Source: DASVEE01 sp036380735
GTDB taxonomy: Bacteria > Acidobacteriota > Thermoanaerobaculia > Gp7-AA8
DNA length: 64,000 nt
Assembly: GCA_036380735.1 (NCBI GenBank)
Contig: DASVEE010000067.1
Span: 186,001-250,000 of the forward strand
Reading direction: 5' to 3'
Part shown: positions 60,301 to 64,000 of the stretch, in pieces
Numbering within the stretch: the first letter of the stretch is position 1
Layout: each line of letters begins with the position of its first letter
The notes under the pieces: model-generated
Seen by the model: only the letters and a program-made list of their open reading frames with translations
Databases searched by the model: none
What the model was told of the DNA's origin: nothing
Position numbers and translations under genes: made by a program

Positions 60301-63300
60301 CGTCTCCGTGCTCGCCGCCTGCCCGGCCGATCAGAATCCGCTCGACATCTCGCTGGTCTTCGACCTCTCGGGCTCGATGCTCGGCGAGCGCCTCACCGCC
60401 GCGCGCAACGCTTCGCTCGTCTTCCTCGATTCGCTGCAGCGCAACCAGGATCAGTCGGCAGCGGTCTCGTTCACGTCGTCGGGCCGGGTGGAACAGGGGC
60501 TGACGTACGACCTCGACGCCGTGCGCGAAGCGATCGACACCATGTCGGCCAGCGGCGGCACGATCATCGGATCGGGCATCACCTCCGCGCGTCTCGAGCT
60601 GCTCAGTGCGCGCCGGAATCCGTTCGCCATCCCGGTGATGATCATCTACTCCGACTTCGAGGACGGTGACCCGACCGGCACGCGCGCCGCCGCCACCACC
60701 GCGAAGAACGCCGGCATCCGCATCATCTCCGTGATGATCGGCGGCGGCACGACCGCACGCCAGCTCGGCAAGGACGTCGCGTCCGGACCGGGCGATTACT
60801 ACGAGGCCGCGCAGAACGGCGAGCTCACCGGCATCTACGCCTCCATCGTCAGCTCGCTGTGCAAGCCGGCGAACAAGCCGCCGGTGGTCGACAGCGGCGC
60901 GAACCAGACCATCACCTTCCCGGCGAACAGCGTCACGCTCGCGGGCAGCGTCACGGACGACGGCATGCCGCCGCTGGCGACGCTGCAGGTCACGTGGAGC
61001 CAGGAGAGCGGCGCCGGCACGGTGACGTTCGGCGACGTCAAGAAGCCGGCGACGACCGCCACCTTCAGCACGCCGGGCACGTACGTCCTCCGCCTCACGG
61101 CGAACGACACGCAGTACACGCGCAGCTCCTCCGTCACCATCACGGTTCATCCGCAGAACGTCGGTCCGACGGTCAGCGCCGGCGACGACCGCGCCGCCAC
61201 GCTGCCGAGCGTGCCGGGCGAAGAGCCGGGTGCGCCGGTGACGCTGGAGCTCACCGGCTCGGCGAGCGACGACGGCAACCCCGCCGGCAGCACGCTGACG
61301 ACGACGTGGAGCTCCGTCAGCGGTCCGGCCGCCGTCACGTTCAACCCCGCCGACCAGACGACGACGCAGGCCACGTTCACGCTGGCCGGCACGTACGTCG
61401 TCCGCCTCACCGCGACCGACGGCGATCTCTCCGCCACTGATGACGCGACGATCGTCGTGCATCCGGGCAACCGTCCGCCGCAGGTCAACGCCGGCGCCGA
61501 TCAGACGGCGACGCTCTCCGGCGGCGCCACGCTCACCGGCAGCGTCACCGATGACGAGCTGCCGAACAACACGCTGACCATCGCGTGGACGAAGGTCAGC
61601 GGCCCCGGTGCCGTGACGTTCGCCACTGCCGCGCAGGCCACGACCGCCGTGACGTTCACGGCGCTCGGCACCTACGTCCTCCGCCTCACCGCCGGCGACG
61701 GCGAGTTCACCCGCTTCGACGACGTCACCGTCACGGTCGACATCACGCCGGGCAACACCGCGCCGGTGGTGAGCGCCGGTGCCGACGTGACGACGACGGA
61801 GCCCGACAACAGCGTCACGCTCGCCGGTGTGGCCACCGATGACGGCATCCCCGCCGGCGTCGCCCTCACCACGACGTGGACGCAGGTCGCCGGTCCGGGC
61901 GCGGCGAGCTTCGCCAACGCCGCCGCGGCTTCGACCGCCGTCACGCTGCCGGCGTTCGGCACGTACATCCTCCGCCTCACCGCGACCGACTCGGAGCTCA
62001 CCGCGAGCGACGACGTCGTCATCCTCTACAACAGGACGCCGGGCAACGAGGCGCCGGTGGTCAACGCCGGTGCCGACGCCACCGTCAACAGCAACACGGC
62101 CACGCTCAGCGGCACGGCGACCGATGACGGGCTGCCGAACGCCAGCACGGTCAGCGTCGTCTGGAGCAAGGTCAGCGGCCCCGGCACCGTGACGTTCGCG
62201 CAGGCGGCGTCGCTCACCACCGCGGCCACGTTCAGCGCCTTCGGCACGTACGTCCTCCGCCTTACCGCCAGCGACAGCGAGCTGTCGGCGAGCGACACCG
62301 TCACCATTCACTACGAGGGCATCAACCAGGCGCCGGTGGTCAACGCCGGTCCCGATCGCCTGGCCATCGTCAACCGTCCGGCCACGCTGAGCGGCAGCGT
62401 CACCGACGACCACCTGCCGCTGGGTGGCACGCTCACCGTGCAGTGGAACAAGGTCAGCGGCCCGGGCAACGTCTCGGTCGGCAACGCCAGTGCGGCCACC
62501 ACGACCGCGCTGTTCAGCGCGATCGGCACGTACGTCCTCCGCCTCACGGCGAACGACTCGGCGCTGACCGCGTTCGACGAAGTCACGATCGAGGTCGCGC
62601 AGACCGCGCCGGCTCCGACCGCCGTCATCACCAGTCCGGCGGAAGGGACCGACGTCACGAAGCCCATCGTGTTCACCGGTACGACGAACGGCGGGACCAC
62701 GGGCGGCGGTACATGGCGCCTCGAGTACGCGCTCACCGACGAGAACCCCGCGAACCAGGTGTGGACGACGTTCGCCAGCGGCAGCGGCCCCGCCTCCGGC
62801 GCGCTCGGCACGTTCGATCCGACGATCCTGCAGAACGGCACGTACTCCGTCCGCCTCGTTGCGACCGACGAGTACGACCAGACCACGACGAGCACCATCG
62901 TCGTACCGGTGCAGGGCGACCTGAAGCTCGGCGCGTTCACCATCAGCTACACCGACATCGACGTGCCGCTGCCGAGCTTCCCGCTGCAGGTCAAGCGCAC
63001 GTACGACTCGCGCGACAAGCGCAAGGGCGACTTCGGCGTCGGCTGGTCGCTCTCCATCCGCAATGCCCGCGTCCAGAAGAGCACCATCCTCGGCGCGTCG
63101 TGGGAGATGACCAAGTCCGGCGGGATCCTGCCGAACTACTGCATCCAGCCGACGCGGCCGCACTACGTGACCGTCACGTTCCCCGACGGCAAGGTCTACA
63201 AGTTCTCCATGTCGCTGGTGCGCTCCTGCCAGCAGGTGCAGCCGCTGTCGCAGGTCGAGCCGGTGTTCAACCAGGTCCCGACGAGCGGCGGCACGCTCGG

Positions 63301-64000
63301 CGCGACGCTGGCCGTCGTCGACGGCGATCCTCTGCTGTACGTCAGCAGCGGCGGGGTCGGCCCGGTCGACCTGCTCGACCTCTCCACGGTGGAGCTGTAC
63401 AACCCCCGCGTCTTCCGTCTCACGACGCCGGAGGGCTTCTCGTACACGATCGACCAGTCGGCCGGCGTGACCGCGCTCGTCGATCCCAACGGCGCGCGCC
63501 TCACCATCGGCGTCAACGGCTTCACGCACTCCGACGGGAAGAGCGTGGCGTTCACGCGCGACGCGCAGGGACGCATCACGCGCATCACCGATCCGGCGGG
63601 CAAGGCGTTCGTCTACACGTACGACGGCAACGGCGACCTCGTGACCGTGACCGACCGTGAGTCGAAGTCGACGCAGTACACGTACGTCGCGCACCTCCTG
63701 ACCAAGATCACCGACGCGCGCGGCATCGAGCCGCAGCGCAACGAGTACGACGCGGCCGGACGCCTCATCAAGCAGACCGACGGCACCGGTCAGGCCATCA
63801 CGTTCGACACGGACGTCACCGGCCGGACGCAGACCGTCACGGACCGCAACGGCAAGAAGACCATCTTCGAGTACGACGAGTTCGGCAACACGCTGAAGAA
63901 GACCGACGCCATCGGCGCCGTCACCTCTTACACGTACGACGCCGTCGGCAACATGACGAGCGAGACCGATCCCGAAGGGCGGACGCTCAACTTCACCTTC
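51392..64000 (+). CDS. giant exported multidomain RHS protein (partial, runs off window)
   Basis: An open frame of at least 4203 residues, cut by the window end. A signal or transmembrane segment lies at about 23-43 (RPLAALLAYLMLLQPVALQA). Then: N-terminal beta-rich part (about 60-650); ten K319/PKD-like modules (656-1747) with one split by an insertion; six discoidin-like modules (about 1757-2633); three PKD modules (2634-2880); an Ig-like module; a VWA domain with DLSGS at 2991-2995 (2977-3157); six more K319 modules (3161-3737); an Ig-like linker; and an RHS N-terminal segment with YD repeats (3843-4203). The Shine-Dalgarno (AAAAGG) is weak. Likely surface or secreted giant toxin/adhesin. 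Confidence 0.92.
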   Translation, partial: MRTQRTILSSRTFGFGNLSVRRPLAALLAYLMLLQPVALQASELNAMRAQQPGAAAPFGPIDLSVPPSAEAASPGPLQSEEAAMPAVLPVVAAPKSVESAFAVVFATLSTSFNDHSGIDHHQPSGNVVVASSVAGAPSLALIAADGTHRPFSNLSGLTGPVAIATARTTVVGGFTAGEVFTSTNNAGVINRVAADGSSFRTIALGGETGSITGLHLDGELYAVTSSGSVWRVNAAGAATRIATLSAQLTSITTIPNDAGRYGPIAGKLLLGAAGQSLLYAVDLLGNVATIPTGIVAADVDVIPPHQNFFAVDSASRTLVGAPDDAFAGLHGDILIAQSAPGVLARIRWDGTQFEVAQLGSAARFDRVAFSAAGIAPIVPVKRVYDAIAVVRHAPELNSGRVEGSLWQLEAESVTLDGTDVITTDLLIPGTPQVILGSGKPSFGGVIAGTESASPSTHTVTIANNAILRHLVNRTNPIVLTPVAAPALPSGTRDVTLTQEGSIGDPATLRNLGISGKAGAVAVPPGTYGNFEATGRTAFVFGAAGVTTTYNLQSLKLGGGAELRLAGPVVINVTTAALAGSTIGAASTPKNLILQATGTVSVTGNAILYGIVRAPQSTVTIDGNSRIRGTVTVDRLQISGNGVLEITENDVPPPPVNRPPTVDAGGDQTTTLPNDTVTLAGVANDDGLPAGSTLSVQWTSVSGPAAVTFGDATMAATTATFTEPGTYVLKLTANDTLLASSDEVTITVIPRNQPPVVDAGADQTIELPNAASLAGNVSDDGLPYGSTVQTTWSQTSGPGTATFANASSLATTVTFSAAGTYTFTLSATDSEATVTDTVTITVHPENQPPVVNAGDDQFLVFPAAATLNGTATDDGWPAGSTLTTAWAQVSGPGSVTFADGSKPATTATFSVAGVYVLRLTASDGRASASDDVTLIVDPENAAPVVSAGVDQTIELPNRATLTGSVTDDGWPRGSTLTSTWSQVSGPGTASFADATKPGTIASFSTPGTYVLRLTGSDGTLSASDDVTITVDPLNEPPVVNAGPDQAIELPNGASLAGSVNDDGWPRGSTVTSSWSFVSGPAGVTFADASKPVTIASFTEPGTYVVRLTATDGRETVSDDAIVTVYPQNQPPVVNAGPDQQLRLPAGASLAGSASDDGWPFGSSLITTWSLVSGPGTVTFAAPQSPATSATFSTDGTYVLRLTATDSRETVHDDVTVVVLPANIAPTVEAGEPQTATLNRNLLTNGGNEEPLVDGSVAHWTAVSGAWTRGGSFPFSTEGEQLFATTDATAELTQNLDVRAFAPGQTFAFEGYVRTGEEAAFDAPRVVVEYRDATQALATFEFTTDAALLEWTRIADTRVAPAGTTTIRVRLIATRNSGATTDVWFDGFSLRATGAAALTLAGTVTDDGLPAGSTLTTTWSGPASVVFGNAAATTTSAAFTAVGTYTLRLTANDGEFSAHDEVDVTVGRANAPPVVEAGAKQELRLPATASLNGSVVDSDGPSLSVTWTSIAGNAPVTFADATSAATTATFTAPGTYVLRLTGSDGLATIHDEVIIVVKPANRAPQVNAGPDQTITLPSAAALTGTAIDPEDNPLTIVWTKVSGPGAVTFLAPSSPATTASFSVAGTYVLQLSADDGELSDSDEVTVIVEPEPINQAPVVSAGPDLFAQVGQDVALNGSVTDDGLPPLAAVTAAWSQVSGPGVAAFSDPSAAGTTVTFDKAGIYVLRLTGSDTLLSTSDDVRITVRSAPVAAFTVPGPQRSVTALENNLAGVQNGAQVVAVSGISSTSFVAENALDDSTSTRWRSLVANNQWLIVQLAGTENAPRSFDRIRFISGPSSEAVKNFRIDVSTTTTDEAAFTTVLTGVGGTSERWQEYRLSASVAARYVRFFAIDAQVATSVVGLRTLQVVGSRLSGIPTFLAAANVATATEEATVIAQTAGSGVNALDGNPATAWATSSTRLTNQSFTIDFNTQHTFDRIRLFNLDDSTLPIQRAVKDFRVEVSNDNVNYTAAFTGVALNANPVQEFTFPAVTARYVRFFAVNNYGSTSALGIRDLEIISVYAGKSSVSSYNGVANQPEHVFDNDINTAWLTGNGRITNQSLKFELGADTVGPVAALSLQGYSSVSTDVVKDFELFASTTTDDDSAFTSILTGTNLNNGLLQTFAFPGGPIRARYFRFVAKNNYGFTSYIRIGTLHLLGPGSDGHVLSAPGTAPAQPKASSPALIANGATIVAVSSGAPQNMLDYVSSAPWSTSGSLATQFVKIQLGGTTPHVLTGVVLAQRSDTSSTTDSVKDFELWVSSTTSDDAAFTRVLTAQMTTSKAQQFFTFPAVEAKFLRYVPKTTHGSTTTFSTGFFDVILEQPVAGVYGGSSSREARFGPQQAFDNNTSSTWISATNAATDQYLDLALGDSMKLYGVTIWPDANGYPKDFEIRVSNTSTDASAFTTVYSGTMPQTTATQQIAFHRVAEARYVRFFFKNGYATTGIAVREVAVTALPNNGATLISYSSTNTTSFVPSSIIDVDFDTGVWQSATNLSTNQQMTIALQPTQTWTVDHVGLQQRIDCVGCYITNSPRQFELQVSTDVDALVWKTVYSGTMRSTDARMQHFWFPATQARYVRLRMINAWGGTSLALSNFVVFSPQIGALTPHFLDTSVPGDSSITSWQWSFGDGGVSTQRDPSHTYAEPGLYDVSLTVTDANGLTSTRTTPYAVEGAPRVDFTMAPQPSNEGSAVTFTDTSSSDFGGIGAREWVWGDATANTQDAVSTPHTYADNGTYNATLRVTSARGVRGTATKPVTVLNVAPTGTLGVDKSVPWGDDWAIGFSVNDVGTVDRNSLLCRFDFGDGQTKDVVNCRGTYTGHVYASPGVYNATLTVTDKDGGVGTDAAVITATKRATVVSYSGGRGVQPGSPLTFGATLRDTNFHTYIAGRTITFTIEGQAVTAVTNAEGYAEATIIYGGTAEQPTIVAAFAGDDRYFGHSVSVLAACPADQNPLDISLVFDLSGSMLGERLTAARNASLVFLDSLQRNQDQSAAVSFTSSGRVEQGLTYDLDAVREAIDTMSASGGTIIGSGITSARLELLSARRNPFAIPVMIIYSDFEDGDPTGTRAAATTAKNAGIRIISVMIGGGTTARQLGKDVASGPGDYYEAAQNGELTGIYASIVSSLCKPANKPPVVDSGANQTITFPANSVTLAGSVTDDGMPPLATLQVTWSQESGAGTVTFGDVKKPATTATFSTPGTYVLRLTANDTQYTRSSSVTITVHPQNVGPTVSAGDDRAATLPSVPGEEPGAPVTLELTGSASDDGNPAGSTLTTTWSSVSGPAAVTFNPADQTTTQATFTLAGTYVVRLTATDGDLSATDDATIVVHPGNRPPQVNAGADQTATLSGGATLTGSVTDDELPNNTLTIAWTKVSGPGAVTFATAAQATTAVTFTALGTYVLRLTAGDGEFTRFDDVTVTVDITPGNTAPVVSAGADVTTTEPDNSVTLAGVATDDGIPAGVALTTTWTQVAGPGAASFANAAAASTAVTLPAFGTYILRLTATDSELTASDDVVILYNRTPGNEAPVVNAGADATVNSNTATLSGTATDDGLPNASTVSVVWSKVSGPGTVTFAQAASLTTAATFSAFGTYVLRLTASDSELSASDTVTIHYEGINQAPVVNAGPDRLAIVNRPATLSGSVTDDHLPLGGTLTVQWNKVSGPGNVSVGNASAATTTALFSAIGTYVLRLTANDSALTAFDEVTIEVAQTAPAPTAVITSPAEGTDVTKPIVFTGTTNGGTTGGGTWRLEYALTDENPANQVWTTFASGSGPASGALGTFDPTILQNGTYSVRLVATDEYDQTTTSTIVVPVQGDLKLGAFTISYTDIDVPLPSFPLQVKRTYDSRDKRKGDFGVGWSLSIRNARVQKSTILGASWEMTKSGGILPNYCIQPTRPHYVTVTFPDGKVYKFSMSLVRSCQQVQPLSQVEPVFNQVPTSGGTLGATLAVVDGDPLLYVSSGGVGPVDLLDLSTVELYNPRVFRLTTPEGFSYTIDQSAGVTALVDPNGARLTIGVNGFTHSDGKSVAFTRDAQGRITRITDPAGKAFVYTYDGNGDLVTVTDRESKSTQYTYVAHLLTKITDARGIEPQRNEYDAAGRLIKQTDGTGQAITFDTDVTGRTQTVTDRNGKKTIFEYDEFGNTLKKTDAIGAVTSYTYDAVGNMTSETDPEGRTLNFTF
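53357..55051 (+). repeat. six tandem K319-like modules, 282-bp period
   Basis: Module starts (conserved Asn codon) are at 53357, 53642, 53924, 54206, 54488 and 54770, giving steps of 285, 282, 282, 282 and 282 bp. Each encodes about 94 residues: NQPPVVNAG, then ADDQ-like, LPN, TDDGWPxGSTL, VSGPG, FADASKPxT, FSxPGTYVLRLTASD, SDDVTITV. The neighbour modules differ in sequence, so they are old duplications. Confidence 0.9.
55052..55792 (+). other. K319 module split by an inserted carbohydrate-binding-like domain
   Basis: The seventh module begins IAPTVEAGEPQTATL and continues as LTLAGTVTDDGLPAGSTL only after about 155 residues of different sequence, which includes LLTNGGNEEPLVDGSVAHW and FAFEGYVRTGEEAAFDAPRV, resembling a CBM or galactose-binding beta-sandwich. 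The insertion sits within a loop and leaves both halves in frame. Confidence 0.7.
60320..60861 (+). other. VWA domain with intact MIDAS
   Basis: This part of the giant protein has the von Willebrand factor A fold. LDISLVFDLSGSMLGERL gives the MIDAS motif DxSxS (D2991), followed by the Thr in GGTIIGSGI and the Asp in MIIYSDFEDG. VWA domains with MIDAS bind ligands through a metal ion. It is placed between the PKD and second K319 arrays. Confidence 0.85.

Noticed and set aside
52748..63694. A 3648-codon open frame antisense to the giant gene
   Set aside because: It arises from the strong GC codon bias and module repetition of the plus-strand gene; its translation is Arg/Asp/Val-rich with no folded-domain pattern and repeats with the K319 period.

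Overview
The window is high-GC, gene-dense bacterial DNA. The genome type is best explained by Acidobacteriota, possibly Thermoanaerobaculia-like. This is inferred from an RpoB carrying an N-terminal multi-cysteine insertion, TPR proteins attached to winged-helix or anti-sigma modules, CstA, many small inverted intergenic repeats, and a giant K319/PKD-RHS protein. No 16S gene is present, so the phylum is an inference.

Region 1 (1-13.4 kb) is the conserved translation/transcription block: tRNA-Thr(TGT), tRNA-Tyr(GTA), tRNA-Gly(TCC), tRNA-Thr(GGT), rpmG, tRNA-Trp(CCA), secE, nusG, rplK, rplA, rplJ, rplL, rpoB, a 62-residue zinc-knuckle protein, and rpoC ending in a strong rho-independent terminator. 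Several gaps hold inverted arrays of degenerate 7-bp repeats. The extra small gene and a 10-bp TTCG hairpin between rpoB and rpoC are unusual.

Region 2 (13.4-33.5 kb) is a mixed chromosomal segment: a membrane protein, hicAB, a cupin, a cyclase-family hydrolase, a HEAT-like exported protein, HU, GNAT enzymes, an AI-2E family permease, an Old Yellow Enzyme, a winged-helix/TPR regulator, two methyltransferases, TrmJ, a voltage-gated K+ channel, a lactate-dehydrogenase-like enzyme, GluQ, CstA and a LOG-family protein. Gene ends here are decorated with inverted arrays of a 9-bp repeat (GGAC plus five bases), which in five cases supplies the stop codon. A 43-bp tandem array fills 15.95-16.33 kb.

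Region 3 (33.5-39.2 kb) encodes exported proteins on the minus strand: three paralogous small four-cysteine peptides with a membrane-anchored CxxC thioredoxin-like protein, a 10-cysteine secreted protein, a 726-residue protein with regulatory-like beta domains, and a secreted metallo-beta-lactamase-fold protein with a C-terminal lamin-tail-like domain.

Region 4 (39.2-51.3 kb) is accessory and regulator-rich, with less biased codon use: a minus-strand operon of three putative DNA-binding proteins (two are paralogues), a divergent ECF sigma factor translationally coupled to a zinc-finger/TPR protein, a secreted motif-repeat peptide, an AraC-type HTH coupled to a small protein, an orphan sigma-region-2 protein, a 21-bp tandem array, then a module of hypothetical gene, protealysin-like M4 peptidase, small protein and HTH regulator. 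Two promoters of that module share an operator-like half site, one of them inside a 38-bp dyad lying on the -35 box. A second TPR protein and an AlbA_2/Schlafen-like protein follow.

Region 5 (51.4-64.0 kb) is one open gene running off the window: at least 4203 residues with about 16 K319/PKD-like modules, six discoidin-like domains, three PKD domains, a VWA domain and the start of an RHS/YD-repeat shell, suggesting a giant surface or toxin-delivery protein.
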